Positions 27,474 through 37,760 of a DNA stretch of 64,000 bases are shown in pieces. This stretch comes from Neobacillus nitrireducens (GTDB lineage: Bacteria; Bacillota; Bacilli; Bacillales; Cytobacillaceae). Location: positions 1,736,001 through 1,800,000 of the forward strand of contig NZ_CP133262.1 of assembly GCF_030915405.1 (NCBI RefSeq), read 5' to 3'. Under the pieces are notes generated by a model, which worked only from the letters and a program-made list of their open reading frames with translations, was not told the origin of the DNA and searched no databases. How positions within the stretch are numbered: the first letter of the stretch is position 1; every line of letters starts with the position of its first letter. Made by a program: the position numbers and the translations under genes.

Positions 27474-28451
27474 TTAAAAGTTTAAAACTTTTTTAGCAGT
27501 TTCAATTACATCCTTGTAGTTTGGAAGCCATGCAGCTTCCGCCTGAGGGAATGCAAAGACAGTATCTGGTGCAGCCACACGCAATACAGGTGCTTCTAAG
27601 CTTAATATTGCTCGGTCATTAATTTCTGCAACAACGTTGGCAGCAATACCTGCTTGTTTTTGTGCTTCTTGAACAACAATCGCACGACCGGTTTTTTCAA
27701 CGGAAGCAATAATTGTTTCAATATCGATAGGACTTACAGTTCTTAAGTCGATCACCTCAGCTGAATGACCTTCTTTTTCTAATTCTTCAGCTGCTTTTAA
27801 TGACTCGTGAACCATCGCTCCATAAGTAACGATCGTAACATCTGTTCCTTCACGTTTTACTTCAGCTTTTCCTAATGGAATGGTATATTCGCCTTCTGGA
27901 ACTTCTTGACGGAAAGAACGGTATAACTTCATATGTTCTAGGAAAATAACTGGGTCATTATCACGGATTGATGAAATAAGCAGCCCCTTCGCATCATATG
28001 GAGTTGATGGAATAACAACCTTTACACCAGGCTGTTGAGCCATAAGGCCTTCTAGGCTATCAGCGTGCATATCAGGAGTATGTACGCCGCCTCCAAATGG
28101 CGAGCGAAATGTTATCGGCGCGTTAAATTTTCCGCCTGTACGATAACGAAGACGAGCAGCCTGACCAGAAATAGAATCCATTACTTCATAAACGAATCCA
28201 AAGAATTGAATCTCTGGAACAGGACGGAATCCTTGTAAACTAAGACCGACTGCTAAACCGCCAATTCCGGATTCAGCAAGCGGTGTATCAAAAACACGAT
28301 CTTCGCCAAATTCCTTTTGTAACCCTTCAGTTGCACGGAATACCCCTCCGTTTACACCCACGTCTTCCCCAAATACTAATACATTCGGATCATTGCTTAA
28401 TTCCACTCGCAATGCATCTGTAATTGCTTGAATCATTGTCATTTGAGCCAT
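27474..28451 (-). CDS. pdhB: Pyruvate dehydrogenase E1 beta subunit
   Basis: 325 residues, identical in length to B. subtilis PdhB. The transketolase pyrimidine-binding domain ([30 protein letters not shown]) is followed by the C-terminal transketolase domain ([15 protein letters not shown]). With PdhA it makes the alpha2beta2 E1 that decarboxylates pyruvate on thiamine diphosphate. ATG 28451 lies three bases after the pdhA stop. Confidence 0.98.
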   Translation of the reverse strand: MAQMTMIQAITDALRVELSNDPNVLVFGEDVGVNGGVFRATEGLQKEFGEDRVFDTPLAESGIGGLAVGLSLQGFRPVPEIQFFGFVYEVMDSISGQAARLRYRTGGKFNAPITFRSPFGGGVHTPDMHADSLEGLMAQQPGVKVVIPSTPYDAKGLLISSIRDNDPVIFLEHMKLYRSFRQEVPEGEYTIPLGKAEVKREGTDVTIVTYGAMVHESLKAAEELEKEGHSAEVIDLRTVSPIDIETIIASVEKTGRAIVVQEAQKQAGIAANVVAEINDRAILSLEAPVLRVAAPDTVFAFPQAEAAWLPNYKDVIETAKKVLNF

Positions 28452-28454
28452 GGC

Positions 28455-29600
<1,146 letters not shown>

Positions 29601-29832
29601 TTAAATTTTTTTAATTACCCACTAAGTTAGAATGCCCAAAACATTTTCCACTTATCATTTGGATAATCTTGTGATATTACATTGGATTTGGTAGGCAAAG
29701 TGCATGAAAGATACTCTAAGTAGTTTTTCACATAAAAGACCCATTAAGCAAAAGATCTTATATCTACCATCATCTTATTCTGTACCACTATTTTTTGTAA
29801 CATCATTAATACAATTAATTAACTCATTTCAA

Positions 29833-29861
29833 AGTTTACATCAATATTTTTCACGCGTCAA
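29833..29861 (-). promoter_or_regulatory. Candidate promoter of pdhABCD
   Basis: Minus strand TTGACG (29861-29856), 17 bases, TAAACT (29838-29833). This would give a leader of about 255 bases. The whole gene-free stretch 29571-30030 is AT-rich; apart from this promoter and the ykyA terminator I see no operator or conserved RNA fold in it. Confidence 0.5.
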
Positions 29862-29985
29862 ATACTATGTTTTAAATTTTTCAACACAAACAAGTTGTTA
29901 ATGATTTAATCGTTATTTTTTCTGTATTACCTTTTCTCAACTTCTGTTATATAAGATTTACCTCTTAAATCAGGTGTTATAATAT

Positions 29986-30014
29986 AAAAAAAATCGGCCT
30001 ATTCAGCCGATTAC
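29986..30014 (-). terminator. Terminator of ykyA
   Basis: Minus strand AATCGGC-TGAATAG-GCCGATT and then eight T. Confidence 0.9.
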
Positions 30015-30030
30015 TTTGATGCCATAACAT

Positions 30031-30693
30031 TTATTTGCCCGATTTTAGACCTGCTTGCTTATAAAATGACAACTTTTTATTATTGTATTGATCTGTTAGC
30101 ATATTAAATTTTTCATTGGCAGTATAAACCCGCTTATACGTTTCATTTAACTTAGTTACTTGTGCTTCAAGATCTTCAAGAGGTAAATTTTTATTTTTAA
30201 ACATTCCATACAATTCTTTATCGTCTTTCAGCGCTTCATTATATTCTAGGTATAAAGCGTCATGCGCTTTATATCTTTCCATCATAATTTCATATAATTC
30301 ATTGGCTAATTTCGTCAAAGCAGGATCTTCAAATTTATCTTTAATATCTCTAGCCTTTATGAATTCTTTCTGAGATTCTTTAATACTGCTCGTTTCCTTC
30401 TCCATTAACTCTTTTCTTTCATCGGCCAAAAGGACAGCTTCATCTGAAAGCTTTACGATTTGATCATATTCTTTCATGCCCAGTTTGATTATCTGATCAT
30501 AAATTTCTTTTTCTCTTTTTTCCAGAGTAACAAGTGGATTCTGTTGTTCCTCAAATATTTTTTCTGCTGAAACGACTTTTTCTAACACATCATACATTTT
30601 TTCGACTGGAGTCTTTTCTTTCGTACATCCAGCAATAATAACAATTAAAATGGATAAACATAATAATAAACTACACTTAACTTTTAATGACAA
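30031..30693 (-). CDS. ykyA: YkyA-family cell-wall-associated lipoprotein
   Basis: 220 residues. Lipoprotein signal with lipobox IAGC (Cys23), then a long helical, Lys/Glu-rich body with heptad patterns typical of the YkyA 'putative cell-wall binding lipoprotein' family. No enzymatic motif. The TTG start at 30693 follows GGAGGT by seven bases. Position between def and pdhA is the same as in B. subtilis. Function unknown. Confidence 0.88.
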   Translation of the reverse strand: MSLKVKCSLLLCLSILIVIIAGCTKEKTPVEKMYDVLEKVVSAEKIFEEQQNPLVTLEKREKEIYDQIIKLGMKEYDQIVKLSDEAVLLADERKELMEKETSSIKESQKEFIKARDIKDKFEDPALTKLANELYEIMMERYKAHDALYLEYNEALKDDKELYGMFKNKNLPLEDLEAQVTKLNETYKRVYTANEKFNMLTDQYNNKKLSFYKQAGLKSGK

Positions 30694-30851
30694 TTTATAA
30701 ACCTCCTGCCTATTCCAAATTTAACTATATCGACACCTTGTTTGTTTGACAATAAAAAAATCAGATCATTTAATCGCATGTTAACTTTTTATTAATTGTC
30801 TGATAGACTATTTATTATGAATTAAGTTAAAGTACAGGAGTGAGTGGAATC

Positions 30852-31406
30852 ATGATTACGATGGAAGATATCATCCGAGATGGCCATCCTTCCTTAAGAA
30901 AAGTGGCAGCAGCAGTATCCATGCCGCCATCAGAAGAGGATAAACAAATACTTTCTAGCTTATTAGAATATGTAATAAATAGTCAAACTCCAGAAAAGCA
31001 AGCCCAATTTGGGTTACGCCCAGGTATAGGATTGGCTGCACCGCAAATAAATGTTCTAAAAAGAATGATAGCCGTGCATCTTACCGATGACACAGGCACT
31101 CTTTATAGTTATGCATTATTTAATCCCAAGATTATCAGCCATTCCGTTGAAAAGGCCTACTTAGAAGCAGGGGAAGGCTGCCTATCAGTTGATCGAGTGA
31201 TTCCCGGCTTAGTCCCACGGCATGCAAGAATCACTGTAAAGGGGACAACGCTAAACGGGGAAGAAGTGAAACTAAGGTTAAAGGGGCTTGCTTCCATTTG
31301 CTTTCAACACGAAATCGATCATTTAAATGGTATAATGTTTTATGATTATATCAATAATGAAGATCCTTTAAAACCAATAGCCGGGGCAAAAGCGATTGAA
31401 CGGTAA
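30852..31406 (+). CDS. def: Peptide deformylase
   Basis: 184 residues, same length as B. subtilis DefB. The three motifs are intact: GIGLAAPQ, EGCLSV (metal ligand Cys110) and HEIDH (metal ligands His153 and His157, catalytic Glu154). It removes the N-formyl group of nascent proteins using Fe2+. The ATG at 30852 matches the family start; GGAG lies somewhat far upstream, and an in-frame GTG at 30840 is part of that ribosome site. Divergent from ykyA. Confidence 0.95.
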   Translation: MITMEDIIRDGHPSLRKVAAAVSMPPSEEDKQILSSLLEYVINSQTPEKQAQFGLRPGIGLAAPQINVLKRMIAVHLTDDTGTLYSYALFNPKIISHSVEKAYLEAGEGCLSVDRVIPGLVPRHARITVKGTTLNGEEVKLRLKGLASICFQHEIDHLNGIMFYDYINNEDPLKPIAGAKAIER

Positions 31407-31444
31407 TCAAACAGGGTTGTACCTTAATTTTATGGTGTAGATAT

Positions 31445-31484
31445 AAAGAACCGACCGCTTGACAGGGTCGGTTCTCTTCTTTGT
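31445..31484. terminator. Bidirectional terminator, def/ykrA
   Basis: GAACCGACC (31448-31456) pairs with GGTCGGTTC (31466-31474), followed by TCTTCTTTG. Confidence 0.85.
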
Positions 31485-32255
31485 TTATATTAATTGCAGT
31501 TCTTTTAACCCATTCCAAATGCCATCTTCGGAAACATCACTTGTAATAAGATCGGCAAGTTCTTTGGCTTCAGGGACACCATTGCCCATTGAAACTCCTG
31601 TACCAACCGCTTTCAACATTTCCAAATCATTTAGACCGTCTCCGAACGCATAGACATCTTCCAACTCAAACCCTAAGCGTCCGATCATTTTTTTGATACC
31701 TTCTGCTTTTGAACCACCTTTCGGTAAAACATCGACAGAATATGGATGCCATCTAATAAAATCAAATTGAGGATAGTTTGAGAAATATAAACTTTCATCT
31801 TGATTTTCACAAAAAAGGAGGCTCTGATACATCATTCGGTTTACATAAAAGGAGTTGTCCTCCTCTGGATGTGGGAAATTCAGACTCCCCATGCTTTTTT
31901 CAATAAATGGATGATGCTTCACACTTGCCTTCATTGTTTTCTCGTTCATAAAAACTAAGGGATGATTGTTCGACTTAGCCTTGTTATAAAGTTGTTTAAG
32001 CTCATTTTCATCCAAAGGGTTCTCATAGATTACTTCATTTTCAAAAACTACAAATTGACCGTTAAAACTCACATAGGAGTCAATGTCAAGCGCTTTCCGC
32101 AGACCTTCAAACATAAATGGAGCTCTCCCTGTGGCAATTGCGACAAATACGTCGTTCTTCTTTAGTAAATTGATTGCTTTTTTCGTACTTTCAGGTAGGT
32201 TTTTTTCATGATCGAGCAAAGTGCCATCTATATCAAAAAATACAATCTTCTTCAT
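31485..32255 (-). CDS. ykrA: Cof-type HAD hydrolase
   Basis: 256 residues, HAD superfamily class IIB. Motif I FFDIDGTLLD, motif II ATGRAP, motif III Lys in KGGSKAEGI and motif IV AFGDGLNDLEML are complete. Such enzymes dephosphorylate small phosphorylated metabolites; the substrate is unknown. The order rnjA/rpoY - ykrA - def - ykyA - pdhA is that of B. subtilis, which supports ykrA as the name. ATG 32255 has AAAAGGAG upstream. Confidence 0.92.
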   Translation of the reverse strand: MKKIVFFDIDGTLLDHEKNLPESTKKAINLLKKNDVFVAIATGRAPFMFEGLRKALDIDSYVSFNGQFVVFENEVIYENPLDENELKQLYNKAKSNNHPLVFMNEKTMKASVKHHPFIEKSMGSLNFPHPEEDNSFYVNRMMYQSLLFCENQDESLYFSNYPQFDFIRWHPYSVDVLPKGGSKAEGIKKMIGRLGFELEDVYAFGDGLNDLEMLKAVGTGVSMGNGVPEAKELADLITSDVSEDGIWNGLKELQLI

Positions 32256-32506
32256 TTTATTATGTACTCCTTTTCCAGGTATCTCTTCTCTCAGTACTTA
32301 TTTTTAAAAACACTAAACTTAATATTAAAAAATGTCAATTTAACATTTATCAATGGAATTCCATGTTTAACCATGATTGAATCAGCAATTTTAACATATA
32401 ATATAGTAAAAATACTCTTATTTTAAAAAAACTTCAATAATCTGCCATCACTTACTTTACATTGGACAAGGATTGTATAAAATAAGAGGTAAGGAGATGA
32501 TCCACT

Positions 32507-32578
32507 ATGTTAAAGAAGCTAAGGAAAAAGCTTTTAAAACAGTGGAAAGAATTACTGCGAAAGAAATCGATTGCCTAA
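32507..32578 (+). CDS. Candidate 23-residue cationic amphipathic peptide
   Basis: The frame gives MLKKLRKKLLKQWKELLRK and KSIA, 23 residues with 10 Lys/Arg and one Glu, Leu spaced as in an amphipathic helix. AAGGAG at 32491-32496 stands ten bases before the ATG. A TATAAA box at 32476-32481 with a poor -35 suggests transcription from about 32488, and a GC hairpin follows the stop by ten bases. An overlapping 67-codon frame from ATG 32497 runs through this hairpin; the better hairpin placement and the compact peptide favour the short frame. No family recognised. Confidence 0.5.
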   Translation: MLKKLRKKLLKQWKELLRKKSIA

Positions 32579-32585
32579 ATTTTTT

Positions 32586-32622
32586 AGGGCCCTTCAAACT
32601 TGCGAAGGGCTCCTTCATTATT
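32586..32622 (+). terminator. Terminator-like hairpin after the small peptide
   Basis: GCCCTTC (32589-32595) pairs with GAAGGGC (32604-32610), followed by TCCTTCATTATT; weak U tract. Confidence 0.55.
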
Positions 32623-32693
32623 GTAAATTGTAAAAACAACGATTCTTTTTTACATACTTTTCATATAAGTCTAATGGTTTCTAAAGAAAATAA

Positions 32694-32722
32694 ATGAAAA
32701 AGATGAAAATGTTTTATATAAT
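32694..32722 (+). promoter_or_regulatory. Promoter of rpoY-rnjA
   Basis: ATGAAA (32694-32699), 17 bases, TATAAT (32717-32722); leader of about 30 bases to rpoY. Confidence 0.65.
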
Positions 32723-32759
32723 AGAAAAAGTTATGAACTCAGTTGGGAGCGATATTGTA

Positions 32760-32969
32760 ATGATATTTAAAGTTTACTATCAGGAAAGCAACAAAGAAGT
32801 ACCTGTCAGAGAGAATACCAAAACTCTGTTTATTGAAGGAGAATCGGTAAGAGATGTCCGCTCAAAAATTGCCGATCGCGGGTTTAATGTTGAATTTGTA
32901 CAAGAAGTTACGGGAGCTCATCTAAACTATGAACTTCAAAATGAAGACTATAAAGTATTGGAGAAATGA
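32760..32969 (+). CDS. rpoY: RNA polymerase epsilon subunit
   Basis: 69 residues: MIFKVYYQESNKEVPVREN and then TKTLFIEGESVRDVRSKI, ending NEDYKVLEK. This is RpoY (YkzG), the small RNA polymerase-associated epsilon subunit of Firmicutes with a Gp2-like fold. ATG 32760 is used since homologues begin MIFKVFYQ-like; the upstream in-frame ATG at 32694 overlaps the promoter. It lies six bases before rnjA, the conserved two-gene operon. Confidence 0.95.
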   Translation: MIFKVYYQESNKEVPVRENTKTLFIEGESVRDVRSKIADRGFNVEFVQEVTGAHLNYELQNEDYKVLEK

Positions 32970-32975
32970 TAATTT

Positions 32976-34643
32976 ATGAAATTTGTTAAGAATGATCAAA
33001 CTGCGGTTTTTGCCCTGGGCGGTTTAGGCGAAATTGGCAAAAACACGTATGCAGTTCAGTTTCAGGATGAAATAATATTAATTGATGCCGGAATAAAATT
33101 TCCTGAGGATGAACTATTAGGTATTGATTATGTTATCCCTGATTATACCTATCTGGTTAAGAATCAAGATAAAATAAAAGGTTTATTTGTTACTCACGGA
33201 CATGAAGATCACATTGGTGGTATTCCCTATCTATTACGCGAGATTAATGTTCCAATTTATGGCGGGAAACTCGCTCTTGGATTAATTAAAAATAAATTAG
33301 AGGAACACGGCCTATTAAGAAACGCGAAGCTGATTGACATTAAAGAAGACGATATCATCAAATTCCGCAAAACATCTGTCACTTTTTTCCGCACCACCCA
33401 CAGTATTCCTGATTCCTATGGAATTGTCGTTAAAACTCCGCCAGGGCAAATTGTCCATACAGGAGATTTTAAATTCGATTTTACCCCTGTCGGTGAGCCA
33501 GCCAATTTAACAAAAATGGCTGAAATAGGCAAAGAAGGCGTTTTATGTCTACTTTCAGATAGTACGAATAGTGAAATACCTGAGTTCACCATGTCAGAAC
33601 GTCGGGTTGGCGACAGTATTAACGATATTTTCCGTAAAGTAGACGGCCGGATCATATTTGCTACCTTTGCATCTAATATCCATAGATTGCAGCAAGTCGT
33701 AGAGGCAGCTGTAGTATACGGTAGAAAAGTAGCGGTATTTGGCCGCAGTATGGAAGCAGCTATCAATATCGGACTTGAATTAGGATATATTAATGCACCT
33801 AAAGAGACTTTTATTGAAGCGAATCAAATCAATCGTCTTCCTGCCGATAAGGTAACAATCCTATGTACCGGAAGTCAGGGCGAAGCAATGGCTGCACTTT
33901 CAAGAATAGCTAATGGTACCCACCGACAAATTCAAATCATCCCTGGTGACACCGTGGTATTTTCATCATCACCAATTCCAGGGAACACGATTAGCGTGAG
34001 TCGAACGATTAATATGCTCTATAGAGCTGGTGCGGAAGTTATTCACGGTAAGCTAAGTAATATTCATACGTCTGGTCATGGTGGTCAAGAAGAGCAAAAG
34101 CTAATGCTGCGGTTAATACGTCCAAAGTTCTTTATGCCAATACATGGTGAATATCGCATGCAAAGAATGCACGCCAAGATTGCAGTTGATTGCGGTGTTC
34201 AAGAAGAAAATTGTTTTATTATGGACAATGGTGAAGTGTTAGCACTTTCTGAGGATACAGCACAGGTTGCAGGGAAGATTCCATCCGGTTCTGTTTATAT
34301 CGACGGTAGTGGTGTAGGTGACATTGGAAATATCGTCTTACGTGACCGTAGAATTCTTTCAGAGGAAGGTTTAGTGGTTGTAGTCGTAAGCATTAATATG
34401 AAGGAATTCAAGATTGCTTCAGGACCAGACCTAATTTCTAGAGGATTTGTCTATATGAGAGAATCTGGTGATTTAATTAATGATGCTCAGAATTTAATCA
34501 CAAAGCATTTAAATAGAGTGATGGAAAGAAAGACAAGCCAATGGTCGGAAATTAAAAATGAAATCACAGATACATTAGCACCTTTCCTTTACGAAAAAAC
34601 AAAGCGCAGACCAATGATTTTACCAATCATTATGGAAGTGTAA
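32976..34643 (+). CDS. rnjA: Ribonuclease J1
   Basis: 555 residues. Metallo-beta-lactamase domain with HGHEDH (74-79), a beta-CASP domain, and the C-terminal domain. RNase J1 is the 5'-3' exonuclease and endonuclease that drives mRNA turnover and 16S rRNA maturation in bacilli. SR1P, also in this window, is reported to act through GapA on this enzyme. ATG 32976 begins [25 protein letters not shown], the family start. It ends at a strong terminator that shares sequence with the fold-back repeat. Confidence 0.97.
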   Translation: MKFVKNDQTAVFALGGLGEIGKNTYAVQFQDEIILIDAGIKFPEDELLGIDYVIPDYTYLVKNQDKIKGLFVTHGHEDHIGGIPYLLREINVPIYGGKLALGLIKNKLEEHGLLRNAKLIDIKEDDIIKFRKTSVTFFRTTHSIPDSYGIVVKTPPGQIVHTGDFKFDFTPVGEPANLTKMAEIGKEGVLCLLSDSTNSEIPEFTMSERRVGDSINDIFRKVDGRIIFATFASNIHRLQQVVEAAVVYGRKVAVFGRSMEAAINIGLELGYINAPKETFIEANQINRLPADKVTILCTGSQGEAMAALSRIANGTHRQIQIIPGDTVVFSSSPIPGNTISVSRTINMLYRAGAEVIHGKLSNIHTSGHGGQEEQKLMLRLIRPKFFMPIHGEYRMQRMHAKIAVDCGVQEENCFIMDNGEVLALSEDTAQVAGKIPSGSVYIDGSGVGDIGNIVLRDRRILSEEGLVVVVVSINMKEFKIASGPDLISRGFVYMRESGDLINDAQNLITKHLNRVMERKTSQWSEIKNEITDTLAPFLYEKTKRRPMILPIIMEV

Positions 34644-34647
34644 GCAT

Positions 34648-34692
34648 AAAAAAGCGGAAGCGGCCTAAACAGCCCGCTTCCGCTTTTCTTAT
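34648..34692 (+). terminator. Terminator of rnjA
   Basis: Perfect 14-bp arms AAAAGCGGAAGCGG (34650-34663) and CCGCTTCCGCTTTT (34674-34687), tail CTTATT. The arm equals the repeat-family end GCGGAAGCG. Confidence 0.9.
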
Positions 34693-34814
34693 TGTCTAGC
34701 TACAGCGCCTAGGGGCTCGGGGTCATAAGCCAATCAGACCTGAAGGTTAAAGAGCAACCTTCATGCCTGCTCGTCTTATGCCTGACGCCCCTGAGCAAGG
34801 CGCTTCCGCTTTTC
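34693..34814 (+). repeat. Fold-back intergenic repeat, copy B
   Basis: From TGTCTAGCTACAGCGCC to GGCGCTTCCGCTTTTCTT, abutting the ktrC stop codon. Terminal arms AGCGCC (34704-34709) and GGCGCT (34799-34804) pair perfectly. Nested inside are GCTCGGGGTCA with TGACGCCCCTGAGC (bulged), CATAAG with CTTATG, and GAAGGTT with AACCTTC, so the whole copy folds into one long hairpin. Same ends as copies A and C. Confidence 0.8.
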
Positions 34815-35474
34815 TTATTCTAATACCTTTTTTTCAAATTTATTGATGTCTTGGTCGGTTCCGATCACAATTAGAACATCCATCGCATGAAAGGTTTCTG
34901 TTGCTTGGGGAGAAACAATAATTTCTTCTCCTCTTTTTATTGCTACAATATTCAACCCATATTTCTTGCGAATATCCAAATCCATTATCGTGTAACCGTT
35001 AAGTTTTTCATTCGCCACTATCTCAACAATACTGTGTTCATCCGAAAGTTCAAGATAGTCAACCACATTACTTGAAGCAATATTGTTGGCAATCCGTTTT
35101 CCCATATCTCGCTCCGGGTGAACAACACTATCTGCACCAATTTTCCTCAATACTTTTTCATGGTAATCGTTTTGAGCCTTTGCTGTTATACGCACCACAC
35201 CTAATTCCTTAAGAATAAGAGTTGTTAGTATACTGGATTGAATATCATCGCCAATCGCTACGATTACATGATCGAAGTTACGAATCCCCAGGCTTTTCAA
35301 AACAGCTTCATCTGTTGTATCGCCAACAACCGCATGAGAAGCAATCATCGCAAATTCATTTACACGTTCCTCGTTTTTATCAATTGCAAGGACTTCCATC
35401 CCCTCATCTGTTAGCGTGCGACATATACTACCGCCGAATCGACCAAGCCCTATGACAGCAAAACTTTTCTTCAT
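34815..35474 (-). CDS. ktrC: KtrC, regulatory subunit of a K+ uptake system
   Basis: 219 residues. RCK-N domain with Rossmann motif GLGRFGGS (9-16) and the acidic end of the second strand (AIDKNE), then RCK-C domain (about 135-219). It forms the ring that gates KtrD/KtrB K+ channels in response to ATP/ADP and is a c-di-AMP target in Firmicutes. The place next to rnjA is that of B. subtilis ktrC (ykqB). No channel gene is in the window, as expected for KtrC. ATG 35474 has GGGGGT upstream. Confidence 0.93.
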   Translation of the reverse strand: MKKSFAVIGLGRFGGSICRTLTDEGMEVLAIDKNEERVNEFAMIASHAVVGDTTDEAVLKSLGIRNFDHVIVAIGDDIQSSILTTLILKELGVVRITAKAQNDYHEKVLRKIGADSVVHPERDMGKRIANNIASSNVVDYLELSDEHSIVEIVANEKLNGYTIMDLDIRKKYGLNIVAIKRGEEIIVSPQATETFHAMDVLIVIGTDQDINKFEKKVLE

Positions 35475-35558
35475 ATCTAATACCCCCGGCTAAATCATAA
35501 TCTATCTTGGTTCCATTTTAGCATCATTCAGTAGATTAAAATAGAGCAAGCGATTCTT

Positions 35559-36476
35559 CTAATCCTGTCCCTGTTTTGATTTCCTCTTTTTAAAATAGAA
35601 AAGGAGAAAAAATCCGATAATAAATATTATCGCCAATACTGGAAGGTTACCTACGATAAAAACAACCAAGCCTGATAAACCAACTAATAACATATTGATG
35701 CTTTTCATAAATTGTTTTTTTGTTTTCTCCCAAGTATTTAATTTGTCTTTATCAAGGCTCGGAACCACAACGGTTTTTTCGTAAAGGGTGATGTTAATGG
35801 TTGATAGAGAGGTTTGATTTTTTAAGTACTTCATTTTTCCTTCAATGGTCTCAATTTCCTCTTGAACCGCTCCTAAATCAGCTGAAATCTTTAATAAATC
35901 TTCCGTTTTTACAGCACTTTTCATAAAAGTGGTTAACCTTTCTTCCACGACCCTTTTTGATTTTAATCTGGATTCAAGGTCAACATATTCCTCGGTTACG
36001 TCCTGCCCTGTTATGCTTCTTTGTAGAACCTCTGCCGCTTGGCCCTCAGCATCATGTAGAAAGGCCTGAAAATGCTTTTGTGGGATTCTAATCATCATGT
36101 TGCCACTCACCTGCTCGCTGCCTTCTTTTGATACATTGGACTCTGAAATATAGCCTCCGTATTTTATTACCTTTTCTTCAAGGAGACGGACCGTTTGATC
36201 AAATTTCTTTACGCGCAGCTGGAGATCCGCTTGATAGATAACCATTTGATTTTGGACTTTTATTATTTTGGCAGAATTAGCTGCTTGTTGTGATTTATCA
36301 TTTTCACCGTTGTATAAGTCAGCTTGTTCACCGCCACTTGATTCAGCTGAGTTCGTTTTAGCATTATTACTGTCAGCCATATCCGCACTTTTTTCTTCGC
36401 TGCCGGCACTACACCCTGTTATAAAAATGACTAGGAAAATAAAAAAAATAGTAAACAAACGGTTTAGTTTTTTCAC
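35559..36476 (-). CDS. DUF4349 lipoprotein
   Basis: 305 residues. Lipoprotein signal with lipobox ITGC (Cys22), a Ser/Asn/Glu-rich linker, and a DUF4349 domain (about 70-260) containing a coiled-coil stretch (DLLKISADLGAVQEEIETIEGKMKYLKNQTSLSTINITLYEK). A C-terminal membrane helix (LVVFIVGNLPVLAIIFIIGFFLLFYF) and a basic tail follow, so it is anchored at both ends outside the membrane. Function unknown. ATG 36476. Confidence 0.88.
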   Translation of the reverse strand: MKKLNRLFTIFFIFLVIFITGCSAGSEEKSADMADSNNAKTNSAESSGGEQADLYNGENDKSQQAANSAKIIKVQNQMVIYQADLQLRVKKFDQTVRLLEEKVIKYGGYISESNVSKEGSEQVSGNMMIRIPQKHFQAFLHDAEGQAAEVLQRSITGQDVTEEYVDLESRLKSKRVVEERLTTFMKSAVKTEDLLKISADLGAVQEEIETIEGKMKYLKNQTSLSTINITLYEKTVVVPSLDKDKLNTWEKTKKQFMKSINMLLVGLSGLVVFIVGNLPVLAIIFIIGFFLLFYFKKRKSKQGQD

Positions 36477-36577
36477 TTTTAGACACCCCTTTTTGTCTGG
36501 TGATTACTGCATGTATAATCTTATCTTTATACATACGGACGAGTAAAAAGAGGTTAAGTTACAGTTATAAAAAAATA

Positions 36578-36614
36578 ATAAAGCTGCCCGTTTCATCTCA
36601 CGGACAGCTTTTGA
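36578..36614 (-). terminator. Terminator of ykuV
   Basis: Minus strand AAAGCTGTCCG pairs with CGGGCAGCTTT (one G-U) and a TATTATTTTTTT tail. Confidence 0.85.
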
Positions 36615-36619
36615 TTGTT

Positions 36620-37075
36620 TTATTCTGTTTTTTCTAACTCATCTAGTACACGGTTAACACGCTTTTCGAGCATTTTCATGCCGCTTCCACCAGCTTGGAA
36701 ATGACGCAATTTCCCTTCACGGTCAAATACGTAATAAGCAGGTACATATTGATTATCAAGGGCTTCTGTTAACTTGTGGTCACTGTCGACAAAAATTGGT
36801 TGATTAATACCATGCTCAGCTGCAACTTGTTTAATTTCTTCTATGTTTAGATCATTTTCTGAACGTGGCATATGAACAGCAACCACATTTAACTTGTCCT
36901 TAAAATCATCACGAAATTGATTTACCTGAGGCATAGCTTCCTTACATAAATGGCAGCTAATCGACCAAAAATGAATCAAGGTTGGCTTTTCTCCAATTAA
37001 GTCTGCTCTTGTTACTTCACCGTTTAACCACTCAGTAGCCCCGGTTAGCTCCGGCATTGGTTCACGTAATTTCAT
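36620..37075 (-). CDS. ykuV: Thiol-disulfide oxidoreductase
   Basis: 151 residues, thioredoxin fold without a signal peptide, so cytoplasmic. The active site is CHLC (Cys41-Cys44) in HFWSISCHLCKEAMPQ; cis-Pro segment VPAYYVFD follows. It is nearly the same throughout as B. subtilis YkuV, a resA/TlpA-like reductase whose structure is known. It lies downstream of the 2-Cys peroxiredoxin ykuU and probably reduces it or shared clients. ATG 37075 has TAGGGGG upstream. Confidence 0.94.
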   Translation of the reverse strand: MKLREPMPELTGATEWLNGEVTRADLIGEKPTLIHFWSISCHLCKEAMPQVNQFRDDFKDKLNVVAVHMPRSENDLNIEEIKQVAAEHGINQPIFVDSDHKLTEALDNQYVPAYYVFDREGKLRHFQAGGSGMKMLEKRVNRVLDELEKTE

Positions 37076-37091
37076 TGATAATCCCCCTATT

Positions 37092-37126
37092 AAAAAGACC
37101 TAACACTATAAAAGGTTAGGTCTATC
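37092..37126 (-). terminator. Intercistronic terminator/attenuator, ykuU-ykuV
   Basis: Minus strand AGACCTAAC and GTTAGGTCT pair over ten bases and run into TTTTTAATAG, just before the ykuV ribosome site. It probably lowers ykuV expression relative to ykuU. Confidence 0.75.
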
Positions 37127-37139
37127 TATTTTGTGTCAA

Positions 37140-37688
37140 TTATACGTTCAATGTAGCTTGTCCAGGCTTCCAGTTTGCAGGGCATAGACCGCCTGTTTGT
37201 AATGCTTGAAGGACACGTAAAGTTTCATCAACGTCACGGCCAATATTGTTGTGATTCACAACTGAATACTTTAATTCACCTTCAGGATCGATGATGAATA
37301 AACCACGAAGTGCGATACCTTCTTCTTCAATTAACACTCCATAATCACGAGCAACTACATGATTAGTATCTGCAGCTAATGGATAGTTTAAATCGCCAAG
37401 ACCATTTTCTTTACGATCTGTTTTAATCCAAGCTAAATGAGTGTGAATTGTGTCTGTAGAGACACCAATTACCTCTGCATCTAAATCATCAAATTCTTCA
37501 TAACGATCAGACATCGCTGTAATTTCAGTTGGACAAACAAATGTAAAGTCCATTGGATAAAAGAACAATACTGTCCATTTATCATTTTTGATATTTTCTT
37601 CAAGGCTTACTTTTTTAAATTCTTTGTTCGGCATTACAGCATCCATTTCAAAGCGTGGTGCTTGTTTACCTACCATACGTTCTGGCAT
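37140..37688 (-). CDS. ykuU: Typical 2-Cys peroxiredoxin
   Basis: 182 residues. Peroxidatic Cys52 in DFTFVCPTE and resolving Cys169 in GGLCPANWKPGQ are present, together with the GGLG-like and YF-type C-terminal features of sensitive Prx enzymes being limited. It reduces hydrogen peroxide and alkyl peroxides. The sequence follows B. subtilis YkuU closely. ATG 37688 has TTGGAGGG. A consensus promoter and a PerR-like box stand upstream. Confidence 0.95.
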   Translation of the reverse strand: MPERMVGKQAPRFEMDAVMPNKEFKKVSLEENIKNDKWTVLFFYPMDFTFVCPTEITAMSDRYEEFDDLDAEVIGVSTDTIHTHLAWIKTDRKENGLGDLNYPLAADTNHVVARDYGVLIEEEGIALRGLFIIDPEGELKYSVVNHNNIGRDVDETLRVLQALQTGGLCPANWKPGQATLNV

Positions 37689-37760
37689 TTAAATCCCTCC
37701 AAATAATTATTTAATCAGTATTAATAGCAATTCTTAGTTGCTATCCTTTTCACAATTCTC

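Noticed and set aside
29704-29901. Plus-strand 65-codon frame in the pdhA upstream gap
   Set aside because: No ribosome site, composition like AT-rich noise, and it overlaps the likely pdh promoter on the other strand.
32473-32697. 74-codon frame overlapping the 23-residue peptide
   Set aside because: It runs through the GC hairpin at 32586-32622, its first ATG lacks a site, and its C-terminal half looks like translated intergenic DNA. A start at ATG 32497 with AGAGGT remains possible, so it is not fully excluded.
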